This document shows positions 1 to 9,029 of a stretch of DNA of 64,000 nt, in pieces. The notes beneath the pieces are model-generated. The model was not told where the DNA came from. It saw only the letters and a program-made list of their open reading frames with translations, and made no database searches. Within the stretch, counting starts at the first letter, position 1, and the number at the start of each line of letters is the position of its first letter. Position numbers and translations under genes: made by a program. Source of the DNA: Bacteroidales bacterium (GTDB lineage Bacteria; Bacteroidota; Bacteroidia; Bacteroidales; P3); assembly GCA_031263015.1 (NCBI GenBank), contig JAISGN010000008.1, positions 186,001 through 250,000 on the forward strand, given 5' to 3'.

Positions 1-231
1 GTCGGGATTATTCGCACTTGGTATCAATCGCAACGAACGATTACCCGTAGAAGGAGCGTAGATACTATATTCAATAGAATAATTCCCGGTAACACTCCAG
101 TCATGATAAGGCATAGAAGCCGTTTCAAAATCCATAGAATCCTTCAAATACGTACGCGTAGCCTGTTGTCCGAACAACAACGTAGTACTTAACATTAAGC
201 AAATCGCCGATAGTAAAAATGCTTTTTTCAT
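1..231 (-). CDS. secreted protein, N-terminal part (cut by window edge)
   Basis: The frame is open from the ATG at 231 to base 1, giving the first 77 residues of a protein that runs off the left edge. It begins with a clear signal peptide (MKKAF, then a hydrophobic stretch, cleavage likely after LLFGQ). The mature part opens with DSMDFETASMPYHDWSVTGN, which resembles the start of jelly-roll or MAM-like carbohydrate/adhesion domains common in type IX-secreted Bacteroidota proteins. Function cannot be called from this fragment. A TAnnTTTG promoter lies about 80 bp upstream. Confidence 0.7.
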   Translation of the reverse strand, partial: MKKAFLLSAICLMLSTTLLFGQQATRTYLKDSMDFETASMPYHDWSVTGNYSIEYSIYAPSTGNRSLRLIPSANNPD

Positions 232-312
232 ATCAATTCAGTATTACTTATTATCTTATTATCAATGTATTAATCTCTATAATGAAATTTTATTTTATTC
301 TAATTCAATCTA

Positions 313-320
313 CAAATATA
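313..320 (-). promoter_or_regulatory. -7 promoter box TATATTTG
   Basis: Matches the Bacteroidota primary-sigma -7 consensus TAnnTTTG on the minus strand, upstream of the secreted protein starting at 231. The rest of 232-422 is AT-rich with nothing else recognisable. Confidence 0.5.
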
Positions 321-422
321 ATATAAAAATCTCATTTAGACGTTATTTTACCTTAAACTTTTTATTTATTAAACAAGTTTTAAGGCTCAATGGTAACATT
401 TCGGCAGAAAAAACAGGCTTTT

Positions 423-1418
423 CTACTGCAAGAATCTATTTTGCTTGGCATTGGGAGGCAAAATATTTTGCCAAAGCAAGTCTTTACGCTCGGGGATATA
501 GAATATATATGCCTTTTTGTTAGCATTGGTCAATTTATTCTGGCGTAATTGCGGGTTATATTGACGAAATAATTTATATGTAACCCCCATCTGTTTGCAT
601 ACAACATTAAAATCATTGACCGAAGTATCAATATTTATCGTTTTTGTTCTGACAGGATAATAACAATCTTGCAATCTGATATAATATCCGTATTGTTGAG
701 GGTTTTCAATAAGCAATTTATACGCCAGAATTCTGAAAATATAACGGGAAGTCTCGCTATTGAGCGAAAGATTCCAATAATCCGCAACATTCTGTTCCGA
801 CAATCTTTTGGTCAAACCATTTTCGCCACAATTATAAGCAGCACACGCCAACACCCAACTCTTAAATTGATTTTTTAAAGTCTGCAAATATTTAGCTGCT
901 GCTTCGGAAGATTTGAGCAAATCATACCTTTCATCATATTCATCGCTCACTTGCAAACCATATCTCTTTGCAGTGCTTGAAATAAACTGCCAAAAACCTT
1001 CAGCCTTTACAGGAGATACCACATTTGTTAAGGCACTTTCCGCCACGCAAACATATTTCAAATCATCCGGAACCCCGTTTTCTTTTAAGACATACTCTAT
1101 TTGAGGAAAATATCTCAACGTTCGCTTCAAGATAAGGAAGGATTGAGAATGCTGATACATTGCTATAGTCAATTCCCTGTCAAGACTCTCCCTCACAAAA
1201 CCATATTCCAACGGCACCCTTTCCCCACAAAACGTCATAGAATCAGGCAAGGGTGGAGCAAAAGCGTGATATCTTTCTTTAATCGTGTGTTTATATTGCT
1301 GCATATCGCTTTCCCGCTCATTGTTTGCCCTGACAAAAAGCACAAAAACCAAAATCAGTGCCGTCAAAGAGACAATAAGAGAGCCTAAAACAGCGAAACC
1401 TTTTACCTTTTTCATCAT
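423..1418 (-). CDS. membrane-bound lytic murein transglycosylase (GH23, MltD-like)
   Basis: 331 residues. The N-terminus (about 8-30) is a single membrane anchor. The SLT/GH23 domain spans roughly 100-240; its catalytic glutamate is in YVCVAESAL, followed by the family blocks GFWQFISSTAKRYGL and AAYNCGEN. The enzyme would cleave the MurNAc-GlcNAc bond of peptidoglycan, forming 1,6-anhydro ends, at the periplasmic face of the inner membrane. The C-terminal about 60 residues look like a degenerate LysM-type segment (YKLFRQYNPQLRQNKL). It is a single gene behind its own promoter at 1439-1446, with a leader of only about 20 nt. The start could be either of two adjacent Met codons. Family assignment is firm, the exact MltD subtype less so. 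Confidence 0.85.
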   Translation of the reverse strand: MMKKVKGFAVLGSLIVSLTALILVFVLFVRANNERESDMQQYKHTIKERYHAFAPPLPDSMTFCGERVPLEYGFVRESLDRELTIAMYQHSQSFLILKRTLRYFPQIEYVLKENGVPDDLKYVCVAESALTNVVSPVKAEGFWQFISSTAKRYGLQVSDEYDERYDLLKSSEAAAKYLQTLKNQFKSWVLACAAYNCGENGLTKRLSEQNVADYWNLSLNSETSRYIFRILAYKLLIENPQQYGYYIRLQDCYYPVRTKTINIDTSVNDFNVVCKQMGVTYKLFRQYNPQLRQNKLTNANKKAYIFYIPERKDLLWQNILPPNAKQNRFLQ

Positions 1419-1438
1419 TAAATCAGTTAAATCGTGTG

Positions 1439-1446
1439 CAAATATA
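1439..1446 (-). promoter_or_regulatory. -7 promoter box TATATTTG
   Basis: Minus-strand TAnnTTTG box 21 bp ahead of the lytic transglycosylase start. Confidence 0.6.
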
Positions 1447-1551
1447 CGGAAAAAGCAGAAATATCATAAGGAAAGCCTGATACACGACTCTCTTATTGCG
1501 TTTATTGCCTCGCAAATCAGCAAAGGCTAAAATCTTTTGTCTTTATCCTCC

Positions 1552-1756
1552 GACCAAATGCTGTTTCATTTTTCTAAAACGGCTTTTCGTTTTTACCAAA
1601 GGCTGTTTCATTCACACGAAAGGCTGTTTCATTTTTCTAAAACAGCCTTTGGTAAAAACGAAAGTAAGTTTTGTGATGAGTAAAGGAAGTAATGGCGGAT
1701 TAATCTCTGTATGAGACACAACGAAACGCACTTCGGTAAAAACAAAAGAGCGGTTT
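1552..1756. repeat. 21-bp lattice repeat array 1
   Basis: 11-bp cores start at 1556, 1577, 1598, 1619, 1640, 1661, 1682, 1724 and 1745, all exact multiples of 21 apart, in mixed orientation (AAACGGCTTTT, AAAGGCTGTTT, AAACAGCCTTT). The cores decay towards the right, where a degenerate cap (GAGACACAACGAAACGCAC) runs up to the rpsA terminator. The array fills most of the 402-bp gap between the transglycosylase gene and rpsA. Confidence 0.9.
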
Positions 1757-1768
1757 TTTACGCCGCTC
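1745..1768 (-). terminator. rho-independent terminator of rpsA
   Basis: Read on the minus strand: stem GAGCGG / CCGCTC with an A-rich loop, followed by TTTTG. It lies about 50 bp past the rpsA stop codon. Confidence 0.75.
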
Positions 1769-1820
1769 TCCAATATATAAACAATAAAAATTAAAATTAT
1801 GGGGATCAAAGAACTTGTCT

Positions 1821-3725
1821 TTACTCCATTTCCTTAGTTTCTTCTGTTGTTGCTTCCTTTTCAGGTTCGGTTACAGTAGTTGATTCCGTTTCTACGGCTT
1901 CGTCAGCAGGTTTAGCAGCCTTCTTAGTTGTTTTTGCTTTCTTTGCTGAACCGCTTTCCTCATCCTTGACCATTTCTTCCCTTAAAGAAGCAAGTGCATC
2001 AATGTCTCCAAGTGTTGTTCTATCAACAGCATTATTTACACTCTTAATATCTACAAAGTCGCCTTTCTTTCTGTCATCGGAAACCTCGTCCTTTTTCCAT
2101 GTTTTGGTATGAGAAAGAACTATTTTCTTGTTTTCTTTTGAGAATTCCTTAACCACAAAGTCTAATTGGTCATCAACCTTTGCTCTGCTCTTGTCTTCCT
2201 TTTGCAGATAAGCCTTCGGACATAATCCTTCAACGCCATAAGGCAATGCAATGATTGCTCCGCTGCGGTCTTGCATTGAAACAATAGTTCCTTTATGCAC
2301 AGAACCAACGGTAAATATGCTTTCAAATACATCCCATGGGTTATCTTCAAGTTGTTTGTGTCCAAGGCTGAGTTTATGTGTCTCCGGATTAACTTCCAAC
2401 ACCACTACATCCATCTTTTCGCCTACTTTGGTGAATTCGGCAGGGTGTTTGATTTTCTTTGTCCAAGACAAATCGGAAATATGTATCAATCCGTCAATAC
2501 CTTCTTCAAGTTCAACAAAAATACCGAAGTTAGTAAAGTTTCTAACGGTAGCCGTATGCTTACTTCCCACAGGATACTTCTCGGCAATGTTGATCCAAGG
2601 GTCCGGCATCAGTTGTTTGATACCAAGACTCATCTTTCTCTCTTCTCTATCAAGAGTAAGAATCACCGCTTCCACCTCATCGCCGACTTTTAAGAAGTCA
2701 TGAGCGGTACGAAGGTGCTGAGACCACGACATTTCCGTAACATGAATCAAACCTTCTACGCCTGGAATAATCTCAATGAACGCACCATAATCAGCAACCA
2801 CAACAACCTTTCCTTTAACCTTGTCTCCCGGTTTAAGATTTGCGTCAAGAGATTCCCAAGGGTGAGGAGTAAGTTGTTTCAAGCCCAAAGCAATACGTTT
2901 TTTGCTTTCATCAAAATCAAGGATAACTACTTTGACTTTTTCATCCAACTGAACCACTTCATCAGGGTGATTAACTCTGCCCCAAGAAACGTCTGTAATA
3001 TGTATTAAACCATCAACGCCGCCAAGATCTACAAAGACGCCGTAAGAAGTAATATTCTTCACGATGCCCTCAAGCACTTGTCCTTTTTCAAGACCTGACA
3101 TAATTTCTGCCTTTTGAGCTTCAATCTCATCCTCAATAAGAGCCTTGTGAGATACAACAATGTTCTTAAATTCGTGATTAACTTTGACGATTTTGAACTC
3201 CATAATCTTATCAACAAAAACATCATAATCACGAATAGGCTTAACGTCTATCTGGCTGCCAGGCAGGAATGCTTCAATGCCATAAACATCCACGATAAGA
3301 CCTCCTTTTGTGCGGCTCTTAACATAGCCGTTAATGATTTCGCCTTTTTCATAGCTTTCAATAGCTCTTTCCCATGATTTAAGGAAACGTGCCATTTTAT
3401 GAGACAACACAAGTTGTCCGTTAGCGTCTTCCTGATTCTCTACATAGACTTCAACTTTGTCGCCAACCTTTAAGTCAGGGTTGTATCTAAACTCAGCAAC
3501 GGGGATAATGCCATCGGATTTGAAACCGATATTAACAACAACCTCGCGAGCATTCTTTGATACAACAACACCCTCAACAACTTCCGAATTATTAAGAACA
3601 TTAAACGATTTGTCGTATGCTTCCGACATTTTTTCCGTATCCTCTTTCGAATAAACGGTAGCCTTATTATCAATAGCCGACCAGTCAAACGTTTCCAGAG
3701 GATGAATTTCTTTTAAATCTTTCAT
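1821..3725 (-). CDS. rpsA: 30S ribosomal protein S1
   Basis: 634 residues with six consecutive S1 (OB-fold) domains; repeated signatures such as GVFVDLGGVDGLIHITDVSW, GAFIEIIPGVEGLIHVTEMS and GIFVELEEGIDGLIHISDLS mark domains 3 to 5. S1 binds mRNA on the small subunit and helps initiation, which matters in Bacteroidota because Shine-Dalgarno sites are rare. The C-terminus has a lysine-rich then glutamate-rich tail (about 590-634) beyond the last S1 domain. Domains 1 and 2 are the most divergent, as is usual for the ribosome-docking pair. The gene is alone, with its own promoter and terminator. Confidence 0.96.
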   Translation of the reverse strand: MKDLKEIHPLETFDWSAIDNKATVYSKEDTEKMSEAYDKSFNVLNNSEVVEGVVVSKNAREVVVNIGFKSDGIIPVAEFRYNPDLKVGDKVEVYVENQEDANGQLVLSHKMARFLKSWERAIESYEKGEIINGYVKSRTKGGLIVDVYGIEAFLPGSQIDVKPIRDYDVFVDKIMEFKIVKVNHEFKNIVVSHKALIEDEIEAQKAEIMSGLEKGQVLEGIVKNITSYGVFVDLGGVDGLIHITDVSWGRVNHPDEVVQLDEKVKVVILDFDESKKRIALGLKQLTPHPWESLDANLKPGDKVKGKVVVVADYGAFIEIIPGVEGLIHVTEMSWSQHLRTAHDFLKVGDEVEAVILTLDREERKMSLGIKQLMPDPWINIAEKYPVGSKHTATVRNFTNFGIFVELEEGIDGLIHISDLSWTKKIKHPAEFTKVGEKMDVVVLEVNPETHKLSLGHKQLEDNPWDVFESIFTVGSVHKGTIVSMQDRSGAIIALPYGVEGLCPKAYLQKEDKSRAKVDDQLDFVVKEFSKENKKIVLSHTKTWKKDEVSDDRKKGDFVDIKSVNNAVDRTTLGDIDALASLREEMVKDEESGSAKKAKTTKKAAKPADEAVETESTTVTEPEKEATTEETKEME

Positions 3726-3833
3726 AAAGATAAAAAATATAATGTGATTGCTTACTCAATCGGGTTAAACATTAAATTTATTGCGGCTTTGTTTGCTGCC
3801 GAGTAAGCGACAAAAAGCCATTTTAAGAGCCTG

Positions 3834-3841
3834 CAAAGATA
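3834..3841 (-). promoter_or_regulatory. -7 promoter box TATCTTTG of rpsA
   Basis: Exact TAnnTTTG match on the minus strand followed by GC, leaving an untranslated leader of about 105 nt before rpsA. Such a long leader could carry autogenous control of S1, but no conserved structure was recognised. Confidence 0.65.
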
Positions 3842-3993
3842 CTACTTTTTTATTGAAACACAAAATCTTCCGCCGTAATATCACCTCAAAACTCACAAAA
3901 AAATTCACAGATGCAAATTCCATCGTCCAATTAGCCCATAATTTCAACACAAATACCCATTTCATTAAACCATAACAAAGCCCCATAATTTTA

Positions 3994-4132
3994 AAACAGC
4001 GTTTGTGCGTGTCGCACTGACATTATTTTTTATTAAGAGGCTGTTTGGAGAAAATGAAACAGCCTTTCAGAGAAATGAAACAGCGTTTGGTAAAAATGAA
4101 ACGCTGTTTTAAAATGACTTAATCAGTGATTG
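3994..4132. repeat. 21-bp lattice repeat array 2
   Basis: Cores start at 3994, 4036, 4057, 4078 and 4099 (42, 21, 21, 21 bp steps). The left cap GTGCGTGTCGCACTGAC sits at 4005-4021, directly after the first core. The right end (AATCAGTGATTGTTAC, from about 4121) is a degenerate cap. The array lies between the divergent rpsA and ctpA genes; the rest of 3726-4237 holds their promoters and nothing else recognised. Confidence 0.9.
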
Positions 4133-4198
4133 TTACAGGCTTGTGGGCAAGTATGAAAATCAAATAAGAAATTCGCAGGTTTAATCAATGGAAATGTT

Positions 4199-4206
4199 GT
4201 ACCTTT
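4199..4206 (+). promoter_or_regulatory. -7 promoter box TACCTTTG of ctpA
   Basis: TAnnTTTG match followed by CAAC, about 30 bp before the ATG at 4238. An upstream in-frame TTG at 4205 lies inside this box, which rules it out as the start. Confidence 0.65.
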
Positions 4207-4237
4207 GCAACTCCTTAAAAAGTTAAATAATAAAACA

Positions 4238-5824
4238 ATGAAGTCTTCGCTTAAAACCCTTTTAATTATAGCCGTATCGCTCCTCGCAGGCATAATAATA
4301 GGCTGGCTGGAGTTGCCAATACCATCGTTAAACACCGATTCAAAGCAGGCAAATGGCTCAAAATTGCAGCAAGTGCTTCAAATCGTCTCCGATAACTACG
4401 TAGATAAAATCAATAACGACACTTTGACCGACGAAACCATCAATGGTATGCTCTCAAACCTTGACCCGCACTCGGTTTATCTAACAGCAGCGGAAGTAAA
4501 GAGGGAGAACGAAAGCCTTAACGGGCATTTTGACGGCATAGGAATACAGTTCCATATCGTAGAAGATACTATTGTTGTCATACAACCTGTGAAAGGCGGT
4601 CCGTCTGCAAAGGTCGGCATTATGGCAGGGGACAGGATAGTGAAGATTAATGATACCAACAGAACAGGAGCGCAGATTGACAACGACAAAGTGCTTAAAC
4701 TTCTCAAAGGAGCAAAAGGCACAAAAGTGAAACTTTCTATCAAAAGAGCGGGAGTTGATAAACTGATTGATTTCGTTGTTAAGCGTAACGTGATTGAAAC
4801 AAAGAGCGTGGATTATTCGGGTATGATTGACGGCGATGTTGGTTATATTAAATTATCTGCCTTTTCCGCAACAGCCTTCAGAGAAGTCAGCAAAGCCCTT
4901 TCCGATTTGAGATACAATTATGGCTGTAAGAAATTGATTTTTGACCTTCGCGGCAACGGAGGAGGCTATTTGCAGGAAGCCATTGCTATTGCCGATGAAT
5001 TCTTACCAAAAAAGGATTTGATTGTTTTCACAAAAGGACGCGACCAAAAGAAGAAAAATATTGCTTATGCCACCTCCGGCGGTTTTTTTGAGAAGGGAGA
5101 ACTCATTATATTGATTGATGAAACAAGTGCTTCGGCGTCTGAAATTCTTGCTGGGGCGATTCAGGACAATGACAGGGGCAAAATAATCGGCAGACGTTCA
5201 TTCGGAAAAGGTTTAGTGCAGGAACAGTTCAGCCTTACCGACGGTTCTGTCTTGCGATTGACCATTAGCCGCTATTATACGCCGTCAGGACGTTGCATAC
5301 AGAGACCTTACACAACCGAAGACCCGAATAAATATTATGAAGACTTTCTTGCTCGCTATGTTAGTATGGAAACCGGCTCCGATACCCTTGTTCATACGGA
5401 TTCTTTGCGATATAAAACCAAGAATGGGCGATATGTGTATGGCGGAGGGGGCATAGAACCCGATATAAGGCTGCCTTACATAAATTATAAGCGAAGTCCT
5501 TACTATGATGACTTGATTCGCTCAAGCCTTATCTACAAATATTGCTTTGATTACGCAGATAAAAATCGCAAATCGCTGAAACAATTCCCTAACGGCAACG
5601 AATTTATAAACAAATTCAAGATTAGCACCGAGCTTCTCAACGAATTTAAATCTTATGCGGCTCATAACGGAATTCCTGTGAAGCCTCTGCCGCCGCAAGA
5701 CCACAAAAGATTAGTTATTCTGATGAAAGCCTACATTGCACAACTGCTTTATGACGACCAATGCTTCTATAAACTCTATCTTACCATTGATGACGATGTG
5801 CAAAAGGCTCTTCATTATCTCTAA
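4238..5824 (+). CDS. carboxy-terminal processing peptidase, S41 family
   Basis: 528 residues from the ATG at 4238, which gives a good N-terminal signal anchor (LLIIAVSLLAGIIIGW). A PDZ domain (about 85-170; the substrate-gating loop) is followed by the S41 tail-specific protease domain, with the catalytic serine in ETSASASEILAG and the catalytic lysine about 25 residues later in RRSFGKG. It would cut periplasmic proteins near their C-termini. The C-terminal about 120 residues are the helical extension usual in Bacteroidota CtpA homologues. tsaB starts 27 bp downstream and probably shares the transcript. Confidence 0.93.
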   Translation: MKSSLKTLLIIAVSLLAGIIIGWLELPIPSLNTDSKQANGSKLQQVLQIVSDNYVDKINNDTLTDETINGMLSNLDPHSVYLTAAEVKRENESLNGHFDGIGIQFHIVEDTIVVIQPVKGGPSAKVGIMAGDRIVKINDTNRTGAQIDNDKVLKLLKGAKGTKVKLSIKRAGVDKLIDFVVKRNVIETKSVDYSGMIDGDVGYIKLSAFSATAFREVSKALSDLRYNYGCKKLIFDLRGNGGGYLQEAIAIADEFLPKKDLIVFTKGRDQKKKNIAYATSGGFFEKGELIILIDETSASASEILAGAIQDNDRGKIIGRRSFGKGLVQEQFSLTDGSVLRLTISRYYTPSGRCIQRPYTTEDPNKYYEDFLARYVSMETGSDTLVHTDSLRYKTKNGRYVYGGGGIEPDIRLPYINYKRSPYYDDLIRSSLIYKYCFDYADKNRKSLKQFPNGNEFINKFKISTELLNEFKSYAAHNGIPVKPLPPQDHKRLVILMKAYIAQLLYDDQCFYKLYLTIDDDVQKALHYL

Positions 5825-5851
5825 ATCAACTTTCCAAACAACCTTCTCTCA

Positions 5852-6553
5852 ATGCAAAATCCTATTATACTGCTTATTGAAACCGCAACCAACGTTTGTT
5901 CCTGTGCATTGGCGTCTGCCGACAATATTATAGCCTTTAAACAAAGTAAAGAGCCGAATGCTCACTCCCGAATGCTCGCCGTGATGATTGATAGTCTGCT
6001 AAAAGAAAACGATATCGCCCCTTGCCGACTTTCAGGTGTCGCCGTAAGCAAAGGACCTGGCTCTTACACAGGATTACGCATAGGAGTAAGCACCGCAAAA
6101 GGCATTTGCTACGCCCTGTCAGTACCTTTGATAAGCATAGAAACCCTTTACATTTTGGCTTTTGCAGCAAGGACCGAGCACAAAGCCGATTTATATCTGC
6201 CGATGATAGATGCCCGCCGAATGGAAGTATATTCCGCCGGCTACAACTATGATTTGGATATAGTGAAACCTGTTTCCGCCGACATCATTCAAAGCAATAT
6301 TTACGACCGATACCTGAAAGACGCAAACAAAGCGGTGCTTTGCGGCAACGGAGCTGCAAAATGCGGCGAGATATTAAAGGATGACAAATATTTTTACGCC
6401 TCTGATGTGGAACTTTCGGCGAAATATATGGCAGAAGCGGCGTATCATAAATTCATAACAGGGCAATACGAGGATGTTGCTTACTTTGAACCGTATTATT
6501 TGAAGGATTTCGTGGCTGCTCCTTCGCATATAAAAGGTTTATATCAACGTTAG
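5852..6553 (+). CDS. tsaB: tRNA threonylcarbamoyladenosine biosynthesis protein TsaB
   Basis: 233 residues. TsaB (YeaZ) is the scaffold partner of TsaD and TsaE in making the universal t6A37 modification of ANN-decoding tRNAs. The N-terminal actin-like fold shows the family blocks LLIETATNVCSCAL and GPGSYTGLRIGVS, followed by ARTEHKADLYLPMIDARRMEVY. Length is normal for the family. It follows ctpA on the same strand with a 27-bp gap and no promoter box between, suggesting co-transcription. A repeat array fills the gap to asd. Confidence 0.92.
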   Translation: MQNPIILLIETATNVCSCALASADNIIAFKQSKEPNAHSRMLAVMIDSLLKENDIAPCRLSGVAVSKGPGSYTGLRIGVSTAKGICYALSVPLISIETLYILAFAARTEHKADLYLPMIDARRMEVYSAGYNYDLDIVKPVSADIIQSNIYDRYLKDANKAVLCGNGAAKCGEILKDDKYFYASDVELSAKYMAEAAYHKFITGQYEDVAYFEPYYLKDFVAAPSHIKGLYQR

Positions 6554-6750
6554 TGCGTGCCGCACTGCGTATCATTCCGCCTAAATAAACAAAGATTAAA
6601 ATATTATGCCTTAATACTTTCACAAAAGGCTGTTTCGTTAAAATGAAAGGCTGTTTTATTTTTCTAAAACGGCGTTTCATTCGTACCAAAGGCTGTTCTA
6701 TTTTCACCGAATAGCCTCTTGAAAAAATAAAGTCGGTGCGGCACGCACTA
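6553..6750. repeat. 21-bp lattice repeat array 3 with caps at both ends
   Basis: Cores start at 6625, 6646, 6667, 6688 and 6709, every 21 bp. The left cap GTGCGTGCCGCACTGCG begins at 6553, two bases from the tsaB stop codon; the right cap GTCGGTGCGGCACGCAC ends near 6748, about 15 bp before the asd promoter. The two ends form an inverted pair sharing the same T-to-C change relative to other caps, hinting that they evolved or were copied together. Confidence 0.9.
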
Positions 6751-6763
6751 ATATTTGATTTTG

Positions 6764-6771
6764 TATCTTTG
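6764..6771 (+). promoter_or_regulatory. -7 promoter box TATCTTTG of asd
   Basis: TAnnTTTG match followed by CAATC, 28 bp before the asd start and directly after the right cap of array 3. Confidence 0.65.
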
Positions 6772-6798
6772 CAATCAGAAAATAAAACATTGTAACGT

Positions 6799-7788
6799 AT
6801 GAAGATAGCCGTTGTCGGTGCAACCGGATTAGTAGGAAGAGTGATGCTGAAAGTTTTAGAGGAAAAGGGGTTCGGCAATTGTGATTTGGTCGCCGCCGCT
6901 TCCGAGAAAAGCGTGGGCAAAAGCCTCTTGTTCGCAGGCAAAGAGGTTAAGATTGTGTCGGTTGAGGATGCCGTAAATGCCAAATGCGATTTTGCCGTAT
7001 TCTCCGCAGGCAGTGCTGTTTCCAAACGCTATGCCCCTTTGTTCGCAGAGGCAAATTGCATTGTTATTGACAACTCTTCGGCGTGGAGAATGAGCGAAAA
7101 AGTGCCGCTTGTAGTGCCTGAAATCAACGGAAGGGCTATCGGCAAAAATGATAAGATAATCGCTAACCCTAATTGCTCAACAATTCAAATGGTTATGGCT
7201 CTTGCTCCGCTTCATAAGCAGTATCATATCAGGCGAATCGTGGTTTCTACTTACCAAAGCGTAACAGGCACGGGCGTAAAGGCAATCCGTCAGTTGGAAG
7301 AGGAGGAACGGGGCGGCGAGGCAAGCAAAATTTACCCTCATCGGATACATAGAAATCTTTTTCCGCACGGCGGCGATTTTCTTGCCAACGGCTACACTAC
7401 GGAAGAGGAGAAACTGGTTAATGAAACAAGGAAAATATTTGCCGAACCTTCCATTGCCGTCAGTGCAACGGTGGTTCGCGTGCCTGTAACGGGAGGACAT
7501 AGCGAGAGTGTCAATGTTGAATTTGAGCAAGACTTTGATTTGAATGATATTCGGGCATTATTAAATGGTTTTAAGGGAATAAATGTTGTTGATGAGCCGT
7601 CCGAAAACAAGTATCCTATGCCTTTGCAGAGTGAAGGCAGGGATGAGGTTTTTGTAGGCAGGATTAGACGCGATTTTTCTCAACCTAATACGCTCAATAT
7701 GTGGGTTGTTGCCGATAATCTGCGAAAAGGAGCCGCCACAAACGCAATTCAGATTATGCAATACATCATTGATAAGAATAAGTTATGA
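6799..7788 (+). CDS. asd: aspartate-semialdehyde dehydrogenase
   Basis: 329 residues, normal length. It reduces aspartyl phosphate to aspartate semialdehyde with NADPH, the branch point for lysine/diaminopimelate, threonine and methionine. The N-terminal Rossmann motif is VVGATGLVGRVML. The catalytic cysteine is Cys126 in NPNCSTIQM, and the substrate-binding block is RVPVTGGHSESV. The next gene starts within its stop codon (ATGA overlap at 7785), so translation is probably coupled. Confidence 0.95.
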   Translation: MKIAVVGATGLVGRVMLKVLEEKGFGNCDLVAAASEKSVGKSLLFAGKEVKIVSVEDAVNAKCDFAVFSAGSAVSKRYAPLFAEANCIVIDNSSAWRMSEKVPLVVPEINGRAIGKNDKIIANPNCSTIQMVMALAPLHKQYHIRRIVVSTYQSVTGTGVKAIRQLEEEERGGEASKIYPHRIHRNLFPHGGDFLANGYTTEEEKLVNETRKIFAEPSIAVSATVVRVPVTGGHSESVNVEFEQDFDLNDIRALLNGFKGINVVDEPSENKYPMPLQSEGRDEVFVGRIRRDFSQPNTLNMWVVADNLRKGAATNAIQIMQYIIDKNKL

Positions 7789-8972
7789 GGAAAGCCGCCT
7801 TAATTGCTGTAATATTGGTTTTTACGGGCTATTGTGCTATTTGTCAGCCCGCAAACGACAAAGCAATTATGGTTTTCACAAATTACGGCTTGGTTCTGCC
7901 GACCAATGACTTCGTAAAAGGCGTCAATAACAAGGGATATGCGATACGAAACTTCGCCGACTTTTCCGTTCGCTATGAAATACAAACGGAAGGCAGCCGA
8001 AAATGGCATTCGGACTATGGTTTTCCTGCGTATGGGGCTGGTTTATATCTGATAGACTTCAAAGACAGGGGATTATTGAAGACTCCGATTGCCGCTTATG
8101 GCTTTATGGGGTTTAATTATCTGCAAACCAAACACTTTTATTTGAGAGGCGAGTTTGCTTTGGGGCTTGCGTTGCATTGGAATCACTTTTCAAAAACCAA
8201 TCCTTTGAATACGGCTATCACAACGCCGCTTACCTGCTATTTTGACTATGGTATCCATCTGTATTACAGGACAAAGAGCCGTTTGGATATCGGTTTGGGA
8301 TTTTCTTTCAGCCATTTCTCAAACGGAGCAGTCCAAAAACCGAACAATGGCATCAATATGTTTGCTCCCCGCCTTAGTTTGAAATATAATAACAAAAGAA
8401 AGTTGCAGCAAGAGCCTGTTTCATTTTCACCAAACAGCGTATCACCTGACGGAAATCAGACAAAAAAAATCTATTACCTAATCACAATGTATGGAGGCGT
8501 CTTCGGGTACTATCATTGCTTTGAGGGCTACAATCTTTCCGACTCAATATTGACTGCCGACAATGTTATCGGCGGATTATCGGCGGCAACAATTTACAAT
8601 TTTAATGCTAAATATGGTTTAGGCTTGGGTTTGGACTTGGCTTATCTGGGTATGTCGGGACGAGGCTGCGAAGTGCGGAACGGGAAAGTGATTATAACCG
8701 ATGATTTTAATGGTTGGCAGCGGCTGAATATGTCTGTATTTGTGGCTTTTGAGTATCGGATAAAACGATTGTCAATAAATCTTGAACCGGGAGTTTATCT
8801 TAACAAACGCAAACCTGATATGATAAATCCGATGTTTGATGTCCCTGTATTTTATCAGCGTATCGGTCTTCGCTATCAGGCAACGAAACATTTATTCTGC
8901 GGTTTAAAATTGCGGGTTTATAATTTCGGTAATGCCAACTTTGTTGAGTGGAATATAGGATTAAGGTTCTGA
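7785..8972 (+). CDS. outer-membrane barrel protein, PagL-like (lipid A 3-O-deacylase family) N-terminal half
   Basis: 395 residues with a signal peptide. Residues about 25-205 resemble Bacteroidota acyloxyacyl hydrolase/PagL proteins, with a candidate catalytic His-Ser in FSHFSNGA followed by NNGINMFAPRLSLKY. PagL enzymes remove the 3-O acyl chain of lipid A in the outer membrane. A second set of beta-barrel-like strands fills about 225-395, so the protein is roughly twice a normal PagL (about 150-190 residues). The junction contains an in-frame copy of the intergenic 21-bp repeat (8411-8442). The start overlaps the asd stop by 4 bp. Membership is moderately sure; activity is untested inference. 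Confidence 0.6.
   Translation: MRKAALIAVILVFTGYCAICQPANDKAIMVFTNYGLVLPTNDFVKGVNNKGYAIRNFADFSVRYEIQTEGSRKWHSDYGFPAYGAGLYLIDFKDRGLLKTPIAAYGFMGFNYLQTKHFYLRGEFALGLALHWNHFSKTNPLNTAITTPLTCYFDYGIHLYYRTKSRLDIGLGFSFSHFSNGAVQKPNNGINMFAPRLSLKYNNKRKLQQEPVSFSPNSVSPDGNQTKKIYYLITMYGGVFGYYHCFEGYNLSDSILTADNVIGGLSAATIYNFNAKYGLGLGLDLAYLGMSGRGCEVRNGKVIITDDFNGWQRLNMSVFVAFEYRIKRLSINLEPGVYLNKRKPDMINPMFDVPVFYQRIGLRYQATKHLFCGLKLRVYNFGNANFVEWNIGLRF
8411..8442. repeat. lattice repeat unit inside a coding sequence
   Basis: AGAGCCTGTTT, then the 10-bp spacer CATTTTCACC, then AAACAGCGTAT: two cores exactly 21 bp apart with a spacer identical to those in intergenic arrays. It encodes an EPVSFSPNSVS linker between the two halves of the barrel protein. 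Confidence 0.75.
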
Positions 8973-8982
8973 GTTATAAGAC

Positions 8983-9016
8983 AAAAAAAACGCCTCCCAA
9001 AAGAGAGGCGTTTAGA
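8983..9016. terminator. bidirectional terminator between convergent genes
   Basis: Stem AACGCCTC / GAGGCGTT (8989-8996 and 9005-9012) with an A-run on the left and T-rich sequence on the right, serving the barrel gene (+) and the OmpA-family gene (-). Confidence 0.85.
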
Positions 9017-9029
9017 TTTCGTATTAAGA

